DNA of 64,000 nt from Pseudomonas japonica (GCF_013522925.1 NZ_JAAMQU010000014.1:62001-126000); one strand, 5' to 3'; counted from the stretch's first letter, positions 44,074 through 52,245 are shown. Notes: generated by a model from the sequence alone, not told the origin. Made by a program: numbers and translations.

Positions 44074-45768
44074 TTAGAAAGTACGGCTGACGCTGAAGGC
44101 CAGGAAGTCACGGTCAATCAGGCTTTGTTCGAAGGTGTAATTGCTGCTGGCGTCCAGGAAGGTGTCGCTGCGGCCGTAGTAGTGCGTGTAGGTCAGGCCC
44201 ACGTTCCAGGTATTGAGGTAGTTGCCCTTGATACCAATGTTCAGGTCGCCGCCACGGTTGGCGCCAAAGCCGGTGCCCAGTGCCATCGAGGCACCGTGGG
44301 TGTAGCTGGCACCGATCGGCACACTCACGTCCCAGCCCGGGAAAGCCTGGCGGTACATGGGCTCATACACGGTGCGCAGGCTCCAGGCGTCGCGGTCGGC
44401 GTTGGGGTCTACGGCGTCGGCATTTCGGGTTACGCTGAGCACGCGGTTCCAGGCGATTTCGCCCACGAAACTGGCTTCCTGGGACACAAACGACGGGCCC
44501 AGGCTCGCTAACCATGAGAGGTTGGCGTGCAACGTATGGCCGGTGGCATACACCGCGTCGTCGGCGTCGTTGGATACGCCCTCGCCCGCTATCAGGCTGT
44601 GCTGGAGCGTGGAGGCCAGCGGCTGGTGCCAGCGGGTGGACAGCTCGCCCGCGATGTTGAATTCCTCCAGGGTGGTGGAGAAGCTCGTGCCCACTGCCTC
44701 GATCCCTTCCGGGTAAGCCCAGTAGTAGTTACCGGCGTAACCGCTCACCGGGTTGAGGTTGGCGAAGTCTGGCCGCACGATCAGCTGCGGGCTTTTGTCG
44801 TGGAAGCGAATGGCATAAAAGCCGAAGTCGTAGTTGTCGGTGCGCCAGCGCAGTTGCACCCCGCCCTGCCCCCCGTCCTTGGCCTGCTTGGTACTTCCAC
44901 GGTAGAACGCCAGCGGCGCGGCCCCGGGGAACAACGGTGCGCCCACGAACAAGCGTTCGTTGCCGTCAGCGAAGAAGTCGTCGGTAGAGAAGTAGCTTCC
45001 TGAAGCCGGCAGACGGTTGGCTTCCCACTCGAACTGGTAATAGGCGCCGATGCTCACGTCGGGCGTGAGCTGCAGCTGGCCGGACATCTGCTTGACCGGA
45101 CGGATCAGTTCCTTGAACTGGGTATTGGGCACCGACAACCCCTTCACCACGTCGATCGGGGCCATGCCGCCGGCAATGCCGTTCATGCCGTAGAACAGGC
45201 TTTCACCCCACTGCATGGCGTACTGGCCCAGGCGCGCGGAGGCCGGCATTTCGCCCAGGTCACCTTTGGCGAACACGAAAGCGTCAAGCAGCTCGGCCTT
45301 GCGCCCGTGGAGGGTGCGGGTGGCGTCAGGGAAGTCATCACCGTCGAAGCTGTTGATGCGATCGGCGGCGTTGTTGTCGGTGTTGCGGTTATAGGCATCG
45401 TCGTACCAGGCCGCGCCGCTTATCCGGGCGCCGACGTTCTGGTAGGTGATGTCCATTTCCGACAGCACGTCCACACGGCTGGAGATCAGCCCCTTGTCGA
45501 AATTGCGGTCGCCGTCATCCAGGTTCAGCGAGGTGCTGCCTTCGGTCAGCCGGTCAGACTGCCCCTCGGTACGCCAGGCGGCACTGTACTTGAGGGTGTT
45601 GTCCCAGCGAATGCGCAGGTCCGGGTTGCCCGCGTCGAACTCGAATGCCTGGCTGTGCCCGGACGTGCCTAACAGGGCGACCGCCACCAGCGCGGCGGCC
45701 GGGGTAAGCGCGCAGCCAGCCCCTGCCCCGCGCAGCCCGAGCCGCGCGGCGGATATACGAAGTGCCAT
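44074..45768 (-). CDS. DUF1302 family outer-membrane protein
   Basis: Outer-membrane beta-barrel protein of 564 residues. A long signal peptide ends GHSQA, and the mature N-terminus FEFDAGNPDLRIRWDNTLKYS is the family hallmark. The C-terminus ends in Phe (AFSVSRTF), as expected for BAM-folded barrels. GAGGG lies 8 nt before the ATG. First gene of the envelope part of the cluster, 142 bp after the FAD monooxygenase gene and separated from it by a long palindrome, so its expression may be only partly coupled. Confidence 0.9.
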   Translation of the reverse strand: MALRISAARLGLRGAGAGCALTPAAALVAVALLGTSGHSQAFEFDAGNPDLRIRWDNTLKYSAAWRTEGQSDRLTEGSTSLNLDDGDRNFDKGLISSRVDVLSEMDITYQNVGARISGAAWYDDAYNRNTDNNAADRINSFDGDDFPDATRTLHGRKAELLDAFVFAKGDLGEMPASARLGQYAMQWGESLFYGMNGIAGGMAPIDVVKGLSVPNTQFKELIRPVKQMSGQLQLTPDVSIGAYYQFEWEANRLPASGSYFSTDDFFADGNERLFVGAPLFPGAAPLAFYRGSTKQAKDGGQGGVQLRWRTDNYDFGFYAIRFHDKSPQLIVRPDFANLNPVSGYAGNYYWAYPEGIEAVGTSFSTTLEEFNIAGELSTRWHQPLASTLQHSLIAGEGVSNDADDAVYATGHTLHANLSWLASLGPSFVSQEASFVGEIAWNRVLSVTRNADAVDPNADRDAWSLRTVYEPMYRQAFPGWDVSVPIGASYTHGASMALGTGFGANRGGDLNIGIKGNYLNTWNVGLTYTHYYGRSDTFLDASSNYTFEQSLIDRDFLAFSVSRTF

Positions 45769-45810
45769 GGTGATTCCCTCGTTTTTTTATTCTTTTAAGG
45801 CTTTTCACCC

Positions 45811-45882
45811 TGTGGGAAGCGGGCGCCAGCTCGCGAATAGATTTATGGCCCCATATTCGCGAGCTGGCGCCCGCTTCCCACA
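45811..45882. repeat. REPIN-like palindrome, 28-bp arms
   Basis: Perfect inverted repeat: TGTGGGAAGCGGGCGCCAGC and 8 further bases pair with the mirror arm across a 16-nt spacer. Each arm has the layout of a Pseudomonas REP element (GTGGGA, GCGGGCG, CGCGAAT). It lies between the stop of the monooxygenase gene and the start of DUF1302, where the RNA hairpin could attenuate transcription into the envelope genes. Confidence 0.8.
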
Positions 45883-45910
45883 AAGCTAGGCTGCCAGGCT
45901 CTCAGGCGGC

Positions 45911-47035
45911 TCAGACAGGCTGCGCGGTGAGCTCCAGCATCCGTTTCACCAGCCCTATCCGGTCGAACGCCCGGTCCTGTTGCATTTCCTTGTCGCCGGC
46001 CAGCACCGATTGCTCGCTGATGAACTTGCAGCGTTCGAAGCGCCGCGCCATGAAGCGCTGAAGTTGCTCTTCCAGGGTGCCGCCGGCGGTGAGCTCCTCG
46101 CCCAATACCACAGCGTCTTCAATGGCCATGCCAGCGCCTTGGCCCAGGTGGGGTGTGGTGGCGTGGGCGGCGTCGCCGATCAGCAGCACGCGGCCGCTGT
46201 ACCAGGGCTCGTCCACGAACACCACTTCCATGGGCTTGTAAACCACTTGGCTGCTGTCCACGATCTGCTCGCGCAGCTCGCCGATGATCCCGCCAAAGCC
46301 GGCCAGCCGGGCACGCATCTGCTCGGCCAAGGTGCTGGCGTCCATCCAAGGGTTTTCGGGTTCATGGGAGGTCAGGAACAGGTACATCAGGTCGCCGGCC
46401 AGTGGCACCAGCCCGGCGTTGCCGGCAGCGCTCTGGAAGTTGGCCAGGTGGTCGATGTGCGGCGCCCGGGGGAAGTTGTGGCGCCACACGGCTTGCCCGG
46501 TGAAACGCGGCGTGTAGCGCTCGCCGAACAGCAGGCCGCGGATCTGCGAGTACAGCCCATCGGCGCCGACCACCAGGTCGTAGCGGCCGCTGCTGCCGTC
46601 GGTGAACAGCACATCGACGCCGTCCGCGTCCTGGTTCAGGGTTTCCACGGCCAGGCCCAGGCGGATGTTCGCGCCCAGGTTGGCGGCGGTGTCGCTGAGC
46701 ACATGGTGCAGTGCCAGGCGCGAGATACCCACGTTCGCCGGGTACTGTGGGCCGGCCAGGCGCTGGCCGGGAATGCGCGCCAGGGTTTGCCCTTCAGGGC
46801 CGTAGATGGCGACGTCCTCGAAGGGATAGGCCGCGTCCAGGTAGGCATCGAGTACGCCCAGCCGGGACATTTCCCGCACTACGTTGCTCTGCTGGATGAT
46901 CCCTACACCGTACACGGTCCACTCGGGCTTGAGCTCGATCAGGTCGACCTTAAACCCCTGCCGGCGGAGCGAAATGGCCGTACACAGGCCACCGATCCCA
47001 CCGCCCACGACCAGAACACTGTTCACTGAACTCAT
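45911..47035 (-). CDS. FAD-dependent aromatic monooxygenase
   Basis: Group A flavoprotein hydroxylase of 374 residues, similar to salicylate and 3-hydroxybenzoate 6-hydroxylases. The FAD-binding GGGIGGL is at the N-terminus, the DG motif is VVGADGLYSQIRG, and the GD motif is VLLIGDAAHATTPHLGQG. It should hydroxylate a phenolic ring using NAD(P)H. It is separated from the Rieske gene by a 154-bp gap that holds one copy of the conserved operator-like element, so it probably has its own promoter. Ring substrate unknown. Confidence 0.9.
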   Translation of the reverse strand: MSSVNSVLVVGGGIGGLCTAISLRRQGFKVDLIELKPEWTVYGVGIIQQSNVVREMSRLGVLDAYLDAAYPFEDVAIYGPEGQTLARIPGQRLAGPQYPANVGISRLALHHVLSDTAANLGANIRLGLAVETLNQDADGVDVLFTDGSSGRYDLVVGADGLYSQIRGLLFGERYTPRFTGQAVWRHNFPRAPHIDHLANFQSAAGNAGLVPLAGDLMYLFLTSHEPENPWMDASTLAEQMRARLAGFGGIIGELREQIVDSSQVVYKPMEVVFVDEPWYSGRVLLIGDAAHATTPHLGQGAGMAIEDAVVLGEELTAGGTLEEQLQRFMARRFERCKFISEQSVLAGDKEMQQDRAFDRIGLVKRMLELTAQPV

Positions 47036-47129
47036 GGCTTGACTCGCTTGTTTTTATTGTGGGTCGTTGATGCCAGCCTTGGCACCGCGCCGTTTGATCG
47101 GCATTACGGCGTATCTGGCACCGATTTGA

Positions 47130-47173
47130 CTAATCGCATGTTCGGATGGGATGTATCGCCGTTCGCGATACCT
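47130..47173. promoter_or_regulatory. Operator-like element, copy 1 (before FAD monooxygenase)
   Basis: GTATCGC at 47153-47159 and GCGATAC at 47165-47171 form a perfect 7-bp inverted repeat with a 5-nt spacer, and the centre fits the LysR pattern T-N11-A. CTAATCG (47130) and GGAT also match the copies at 48552 and 48666. The near end is 95 bp from the start codon. Confidence 0.6.
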
Positions 47174-47189
47174 CAGCCGTTCCGTTTAT

Positions 47190-47525
47190 TCAGGTTTCCA
47201 GCCACACGTCATCACCTTCGATGCGGTGGCGTAGCGCCGTCAGGTGCTCATCCAGGCACGGCCCGTACACACAGCGGCCATCCACCGGATCGAAGCGCGC
47301 GCCGTGGGCGTAGCAGATGATCCAGGCGCCGTCGGCCGAGAGGTAACGGTCCTTGCGGTATTCCAGCGGTACATCCAGGTGCGGGCAGCTGTTGCGATAT
47401 ACCCGCACCTGGCCTTGATGCAGCAATGCGAACACCTGATCGTGGCCGGCGCCCCAAGGGTCGAACCCTCGGGACTGGCCTTCGCTCAGCTGCGCCAGCG
47501 CACACAGGCGCGTTGCCACTGCCAT
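47190..47525 (-). CDS. Rieske [2Fe-2S] protein
   Basis: Small ferredoxin-like protein of 111 residues with both Rieske ligand pairs: Cys47-x-His49 (SCPHLD) and Cys71-x2-His74 (CYAHGA). The start at 47525 has AAGG upstream, 5 bp after the VOC stop. It likely passes electrons to an oxygenase or keeps the extradiol iron reduced. Small Rieske partners of this kind are known beside extradiol dioxygenases. Co-transcribed with the VOC gene. Confidence 0.9.
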   Translation of the reverse strand: MAVATRLCALAQLSEGQSRGFDPWGAGHDQVFALLHQGQVRVYRNSCPHLDVPLEYRKDRYLSADGAWIICYAHGARFDPVDGRCVYGPCLDEHLTALRHRIEGDDVWLET

Positions 47526-47530
47526 GGCGC

Positions 47531-48472
47531 TTAGCCTTGCTTGGGTGGCGGGCCGCTCGGCGCCCACTTCTCACGGCTGGATAACAGGAACAGCTGCGAG
47601 TTATCCGCGGACATCGGCGCAAACCGCGCAGCCCAGGCATCGTCATGCTTGTCCATGTCGGCGTCGTACTCGATGTGGCATCCCAGCGGGCTGTTGAAGT
47701 ACCAGAACCAGTTCGAGCCGAACAGGTGACGCCCCGGCCCCCAGAAGCTGGTCCAGCCCTTGGCCGCGAAGCGTTGGCCCGCGAGCAAAACTTCAGTCCC
47801 GCTGCCCATATGGAAGGTGAAATGCTCGCACCCTTTCATATGCGGCGGAGTTTGAATCATGAACAGGCAATGGTGATCGTCCGAGCCTGCCGGGCGCATG
47901 AACGGCCCTACCCCCTCGAAGGTGTCGGTGATGCGAAAGCCCAGGCGATCGGCATAGAACGCGCCGGCCTTGGTGGAATCGGGCACGAAGTACACCACAT
48001 GGGACAGCGTGCGCGGCTTGGCTTCCATGTCCGGGGAAATACCTACCTGGTTCAGCGGCCGCTGGGGCTCGCTGCCAGGGGCGTTGGTGAGGTCTGCCGG
48101 GGCGCTGAACGGCCGCCGCTGCGCTACCTGGAACGCAATATGAAAGCCCATGTCGTCCACGCTGTGCAGGCTGCCGTCGGCATCGCGGCGTACTTCGCGG
48201 TCACGGGCCAGTTCGTCCTCGATGGCCGCCAGGTCTTCTGCGCTGGCCACTGCATAAATGGTTTCACGCAGCGACGGCGCCGGGCCGATGGCCGGCGGCA
48301 GGCTCGCATCATCGGCCCGGCGAATGATAATGGCGGTACCGTCCAGCGCTTCGAATCGCCCGCCGTTGCCGTCCAGCCCTACGGGGTCCAACCCGTAGTC
48401 ACGCAGGCAATCAGTACAGGCCTGGATGTCGTCGACACCGAAGACCAGTGCGTCTAGGCCGATGATATTCAT
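47531..48472 (-). CDS. VOC-fold extradiol ring-cleavage dioxygenase
   Basis: Two-domain type I extradiol dioxygenase of 313 residues. The iron ligands are in place as His158 (LSHVVYF), His217 (CEHFTF) and Glu268 (CHIEYD), in the C-terminal domain as in BphC. It should open a catechol ring next to the hydroxyls. The ATG at 48472 has GGAG upstream. It leads the Rieske gene and faces the hydrolase gene across a 328-bp gap with two operator-like elements. With the FAD monooxygenase it makes a hydroxylate-then-cleave pair. Confidence 0.9.
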   Translation of the reverse strand: MNIIGLDALVFGVDDIQACTDCLRDYGLDPVGLDGNGGRFEALDGTAIIIRRADDASLPPAIGPAPSLRETIYAVASAEDLAAIEDELARDREVRRDADGSLHSVDDMGFHIAFQVAQRRPFSAPADLTNAPGSEPQRPLNQVGISPDMEAKPRTLSHVVYFVPDSTKAGAFYADRLGFRITDTFEGVGPFMRPAGSDDHHCLFMIQTPPHMKGCEHFTFHMGSGTEVLLAGQRFAAKGWTSFWGPGRHLFGSNWFWYFNSPLGCHIEYDADMDKHDDAWAARFAPMSADNSQLFLLSSREKWAPSGPPPKQG

Positions 48473-48551
48473 ACGAACCACTCCGTTCTTGTAATTGGAA
48501 TCGGCGCCTGGCCGACTTGGAACAGAGCCTGAACGGTGGGCGATCAGCTGA

Positions 48552-48595
48552 CCAATCGTGTGTAAGGATGCGATGTATCGCGTGGGGCGATACCT
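48552..48595. promoter_or_regulatory. Operator-like element, copy 2 (before VOC dioxygenase)
   Basis: GTATCGC at 48575-48581 and GCGATAC at 48587-48593 with a 5-nt spacer; CCAATCGT at 48552 and GGAT also match copies 1 and 3. T-N11-A at the centre. The near end is 80 bp from the dioxygenase start codon. Confidence 0.6.
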
Positions 48596-48665
48596 GCGGC
48601 AAGCCGCTGACCCAACCCGAAGGAGTAGGCGCCACTCTGCTAACCGCTACGCCCCAACGAAATCA

Positions 48666-48709
48666 ACCTAGTGCCCCACGCGATACCTCCTATCCCCGGA
48701 TACGATTGG
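48666..48709. promoter_or_regulatory. Operator-like element, copy 3 (before hydrolase), reversed
   Basis: Read on the minus strand, CCAATCGT, GGAT and GTATCGCGTGGGGC match copy 2 exactly; the second palindrome arm is degenerate. Orientation is reversed relative to copies 1 and 2, so the element faces each of its three genes the same way. The near end is about 92 bp from the hydrolase ATG. Confidence 0.55.
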
Positions 48710-48800
48710 CAGCGATACCCCGGCCTTCCTTATGGTGCAGGGATGGCGCGCCTGCCTTTTCAGCGCGCGGCCCTTTCGCAACGCACAAGGACAACAAGAA

Positions 48801-49958
48801 ATGTTCAAGTACTTCCCCACCAATTACGTGTGGAACCTCTCTGTAGACCTGGCCATTGAAATGGGCGCGCGCATGGGCGAGATCGAGGAGATGTGCGCGC
48901 CGCTGCAAGAAGCCGCCAAACAGCCGGACAAAGCCGGTACCGAGGCGTTCCGCGAAACCTGGGCGAAGATGGCCGACAAGCTGTGCGGCTTGGCCGAGGA
49001 AGACGAAAGCGCCGGGCGGTTGCTGTCGGCTGGCGAAAAGTATAATCGCGCGGCCACCTACTACCTCACCTGCGAGCGCCTGCAGGCCCACGGCGCGCCA
49101 GGGCGTGCGGACTTGTACCAGCGTTTTCTCAGCACCTTTGCCCGCGGCATTGCGCTGTCGAAAGAGAACTGCGAGCGGGTGGAAATCCCCTACGAAGGCG
49201 CTCACATCTCGGGCTTGCTCGTTCGAGCCGAAGGCGTGGACGGCCCGGCACCACTGCTGGTGCAGGTGAACGGCCTGGACTCCACCAAGGAAATGAAATA
49301 CCGCGTGGGGCTGCCGGCATGGCTGGCCAAGCGTGGCGTGTCCTCGCTGATCATTGACCAGCCAGGCACCGGCGAAGCGCTGCGCCTGCACAACCTCACC
49401 GCCCGTTTCGACAGTGAACACTGGGCCAGCCGGGTGGTGGACTGGCTGGAAACCCGCGCGGACGTAGACCCCAAGCGCATCGGCATGGAAGGTGTGTCGC
49501 TGGGTGGTTATTACTGCCCTCGCGCCGTGGCCTTCGAGCCGCGCTTCGCTTGTGGCGTGGTGTGGGGCGCCAACCACGACTGGCGCGACGTGCAGAAGCG
49601 CCGGCTGGAAAAGGAAGGCGACTTCCCGGTACCGCACTACTGGGCCCACGTACGCTGGGTGTGGGGCGCCAAGGATCAGGACGACTTCATGGCCATCGCC
49701 GAGAACGTGCACCTGGACGGCGTGCTGGATCGCATCAAAGTGCCCTTCCTGGTCACCCACGGCGAAAAAGACTCGCAGATCCCGCTCAAGTGGGCACATC
49801 GTACCTATGAGCAGCTGGTCAACAGCCCTCGCCGGGAGTTGAAGGTGTTCACTGCCCGTGAAGGCGGCGTGCAGCATTCCAGCTTCGACAACAGCATAAA
49901 TGCCGGGCAATACATCGCTGACTGGGTGGCTGAAGTGTTGGGCGGACGGGTGGCGTAA
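48801..49958 (+). CDS. Alpha/beta hydrolase, C-C bond hydrolase type (DHPON hydrolase/FrsA-like)
   Basis: Protein of 385 residues. A helical N-terminal cap of about 120 residues precedes the alpha/beta core. The triad is Ser233 (GVSLGG), Asp324 (HGEKDSQIP) and His359 (GGVQHSSF). The group includes 2,6-dihydroxypseudooxynicotine hydrolase and fungal Ayg1-type enzymes, which break C-C bonds next to a carbonyl, so it may cut the ring-fission product. The ATG at 48801 is preceded by AAGGA; longer readings add unconserved residues. It is divergent from the dioxygenase and shares the operator family. Confidence 0.87.
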   Translation: MFKYFPTNYVWNLSVDLAIEMGARMGEIEEMCAPLQEAAKQPDKAGTEAFRETWAKMADKLCGLAEEDESAGRLLSAGEKYNRAATYYLTCERLQAHGAPGRADLYQRFLSTFARGIALSKENCERVEIPYEGAHISGLLVRAEGVDGPAPLLVQVNGLDSTKEMKYRVGLPAWLAKRGVSSLIIDQPGTGEALRLHNLTARFDSEHWASRVVDWLETRADVDPKRIGMEGVSLGGYYCPRAVAFEPRFACGVVWGANHDWRDVQKRRLEKEGDFPVPHYWAHVRWVWGAKDQDDFMAIAENVHLDGVLDRIKVPFLVTHGEKDSQIPLKWAHRTYEQLVNSPRRELKVFTAREGGVQHSSFDNSINAGQYIADWVAEVLGGRVA

Positions 49959-49981
49959 GGACGATCGATTGGCGGGCCTCG

Positions 49982-50008
49982 TTCGCAGGCTGGCGCCTGC
50001 TCCTACCA
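49982..50008. repeat. REP-like element
   Basis: TTCGCAGGCTGGCGCCTGCT followed by CCTACCA has the Pseudomonas REP layout: a GCAGGC/GCCTGC stem with a 4-nt loop, then TCCTACC. It lies 23 bp past the hydrolase stop. Single copy here. Confidence 0.6.
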
Positions 50009-50121
50009 GGCCGGCGCTGGACCTGTGCGAACGGTCGTCACCGCGGACACTCGGCATTCACCCAGCCTCTTGGGTCTGCTAAGGTGGCGCCCCTTATTCA
50101 TGCCAGCACACAGGGGGCCCC

Positions 50122-50553
50122 TTGGCCGCGCTCGAAACCCTCACCGCCGACCTTTTCGAAGTGGACAAGCGCCTGTCGCTCAAGCCCGTCACCGATTTCA
50201 ACGCCTACCTGCGCGAGGCCTTCGGTGACGGCCCTTGCAGCTGCGTGCGCTGCCAGCAAAACGGCGGCAATGACAGCGGCTACACCCTGCGTCATACCTT
50301 CATGTTCTCGGGTGCCCAAACCCACCGCCGCTTCGCCAATACCAGTGCCAGCGACGTGCTGTTGATGCTGAAGAAGGCGTGGCTGTCCTACACCAAGGCC
50401 GAGCTGCCTGTTACCGGCGCGCTGGACGTTGATACCGTACAAAGCTTCGTGGAGCCTGGCCTGCATGAACGGCTGCTGCCGTTGTTACAGGCCAGTGGGT
50501 TGGTCAGCCAGGTAGACGGCGAGTTGATGTTGAACAAGCCGGTGGAAGGGTAA
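50122..50553 (+). CDS. Hypothetical protein with Cys cluster
   Basis: Protein of 143 residues, TTG start with a GGGGG purine run just upstream. Residues 39-44 hold CSCVRC, and the rest is helical (ASDVLLMLKKAWLSYTKAEL, LHERLLPLLQASGLV). The cysteines could bind a metal, but only three are close together. I do not recognise the family. Coding statistics look normal for this genome. It stands alone between the hydrolase and the ACP-like gene. Confidence 0.65.
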   Translation: MAALETLTADLFEVDKRLSLKPVTDFNAYLREAFGDGPCSCVRCQQNGGNDSGYTLRHTFMFSGAQTHRRFANTSASDVLLMLKKAWLSYTKAELPVTGALDVDTVQSFVEPGLHERLLPLLQASGLVSQVDGELMLNKPVEG

Positions 50554-50584
50554 GGGCGAAGCACGTGCGGGAACGGATTCGGGT

Positions 50585-50842
50585 CTAGTAGTCCATCTGA
50601 CGTGGGCCTGACCTGCCGAGGCTATCCCTTTCAATTTCGACCATGGTAACCAGGCTCCCAACAGTCTTCGCTTGCGCTACCATGTCATCCGAGAGAACTA
50701 CGTCGAACTTATTCTCTATACTTTTTATTATCTCCGTGAGGCTGACTATATCCGTCAGCCTATCTGTAAGAGCGGTTTTACTAGTTATAGCGCTGCCAAG
50801 TTTCGCTATGAAAAGTTCTTGTATATCTGATTCCAGGGACAT
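50585..50842 (-). CDS. Acyl carrier protein-like protein, apparently lacking the phosphopantetheine serine
   Basis: Protein of 85 residues with the length and helical pattern of an ACP: an N-terminal helix, then SIENKFDVVLSDDMVAQ and TVGSLVTMVE, matching the ACP helix II end and the TVGDLV motif. Aligned without gaps to ordinary ACPs, the attachment motif DSL becomes DIV, so Ser is replaced by Ile; a shift of two residues would put VSL there instead. GGAGAAGAG precedes the ATG. Base composition is visibly A+T-richer than the neighbours. No fatty-acid or polyketide synthase gene is adjacent. Confidence 0.7.
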   Translation of the reverse strand: MSLESDIQELFIAKLGSAITSKTALTDRLTDIVSLTEIIKSIENKFDVVLSDDMVAQAKTVGSLVTMVEIERDSLGRSGPRQMDY

Positions 50843-50936
50843 GGCTCTTCTCCTCCGACGTGGTAGCTAGATCCTGGCCTAGCCGCCCGCTCCATAACAC
50901 TGGCAACTCTGCCAGGTTTTCGCGCCGCCCGTCGCC

Positions 50937-52214
50937 TCACCCCTCATCCATCCCCAACGCCTTCAAGCGCCGATAAAGCGTGCGCTCACTCAGCCCCAAA
51001 TGTATCGCCAGCGCCTTGCGCGAACCGCGAAAGCCAGCCAGCGCCTGGGCAAGCTTGTGCTGCTCGCTGGGCAGGGATGCCAGCGTCGGCTCGTCCAGGG
51101 GCAAGTCCCGCCGGTGAATCACACCATCGCTGGCCATCAACTGTGCGCGCTCCAGCACATTGCGCAGCTCTCGGATGTTTCCTGGGTAGTGATAGGCCTG
51201 TAGCCAGGCCATCGCGTCGGGGGCGACCCGCCATGGCGTGCCCTGTGCCGTGCGGCGAAGAAGGCTGTCGATCAGCAAGGGGAGGTCTTCGGCGCGCTCG
51301 CGCAAGGCCGGCAAGCGCAAGGTGAAGGCATTGATGCGGTAATACAGGTCCTGACGGAAGCTGCCGTTGGCCACCATCTCTGCCAGCGGCTTGTGGGTCG
51401 CAGCTACCAGGCGAAAGTCCGAATGCAGGGTGCGCAAGCTACCCACGGGCCGAAAGCTGCCTGATTCGATCAACCGCAGCAGCTTGGCCTGGGTGGCCAG
51501 CGGCACTTCGCCGATCTCGTCGAGGAACAACGTGCCACCATGGGCAGCTTCGGCCAGGCCCGTCTTGCGCGTAGCGGCGCCGGTGAACGCGCCCTTTTCA
51601 TGGCCGAACAACTCGCTCTCGAACAGGGTCTCGCTCAACCCCGTGCAGTCGACCACCACCAAGGGCCCGCCTGCCCTGGGGCTGGCCGCATGCAGGGCGC
51701 GGGCGAACAGTTCCTTGCCCGTGCCGGATTCACCCTGCAGCAATACCGGGATTTGCGATGGCGCGGCCCGTTCCAGGTCGGCAAGCGCACGCTGGAAGGC
51801 GGGTGCGCGCCCTACCAGGCCGTGCTCACTGGGCTGGGCCGCCGCCACCGCCAGGGAACGCAGCCGCTCTACGTAACCCAGCAACTCCCCGCCCTCGCCA
51901 TACAGCGGGCGCAGCTCTACATCCACGTGCTCTGGCCCGCGTGGCGTGTGGTGAACATGCAACACACGCTCCGGCAAGCGTGTTTCCCGTGCCTTGCGCA
52001 TGGGGCAATGCTCGCCGGCACGGTCGCAGGGCACGTTGTAACCATGGGACACCTGGTGGCAGGTGTGGCCGATCGGCGCCTGGCCGCGTTGGCCGAACTG
52101 CTGCCGGTAGGCGCGGTTGGCAGCAACGATATGGTAGGCCGTGTCCAGCACGATGGCAGGCAGCGGGTCATGTTCCAGGTAGGCGTTCAACGCCAGTGGG
52201 TCGAAGGTGGCCAC
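50937..52214 (-). CDS. fisR: FisR-type sigma-54-dependent sulfane-sulfur regulator
   Basis: Enhancer-binding protein of 425 residues: an N-terminal sensor domain, an AAA+ domain with Walker A GESGTGKE and the sigma-54 contact GAFTGA, and a C-terminal Fis-like helix-turn-helix (HLGLSERTLYRRLKALG). The sensor has cysteines at 52, 63 and 70, the same spacing as C53, C64 and C71 of FisR, where polysulfide forms cross-links that activate the ATPase. The GTG start at 52214 has GGAG 5 nt upstream and gives this numbering; the longer reading to 52328 does not. Divergent from the sulfide-oxidation operon, which it should activate. Confidence 0.9.
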   Translation of the reverse strand: MATFDPLALNAYLEHDPLPAIVLDTAYHIVAANRAYRQQFGQRGQAPIGHTCHQVSHGYNVPCDRAGEHCPMRKARETRLPERVLHVHHTPRGPEHVDVELRPLYGEGGELLGYVERLRSLAVAAAQPSEHGLVGRAPAFQRALADLERAAPSQIPVLLQGESGTGKELFARALHAASPRAGGPLVVVDCTGLSETLFESELFGHEKGAFTGAATRKTGLAEAAHGGTLFLDEIGEVPLATQAKLLRLIESGSFRPVGSLRTLHSDFRLVAATHKPLAEMVANGSFRQDLYYRINAFTLRLPALRERAEDLPLLIDSLLRRTAQGTPWRVAPDAMAWLQAYHYPGNIRELRNVLERAQLMASDGVIHRRDLPLDEPTLASLPSEQHKLAQALAGFRGSRKALAIHLGLSERTLYRRLKALGMDEG

Positions 52215-52245
52215 GGGGGCTCCAGCAGCAGGCAGGCCGGGAAAT

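Larger units (their letters stand above)
48473..48800. other. Divergent promoter region of the catabolic cluster
   Basis: 328 bp without a gene, between the divergent dioxygenase and hydrolase genes. It holds two copies of the operator-like element in opposite orientations and one more GCGATAC half-site at 48712-48718. I could not pick reliable -35/-10 boxes. Confidence 0.6.

Noticed and set aside
48690..50057. 455-codon open frame on the minus strand
   Set aside because: Antisense to the alpha/beta hydrolase with a complete catalytic triad; no conserved pattern.
50900..50915. CTGGC/GCCAG hairpin after fisR as terminator
   Set aside because: A 5-bp stem; the T run follows only on the plus strand, where no gene ends.
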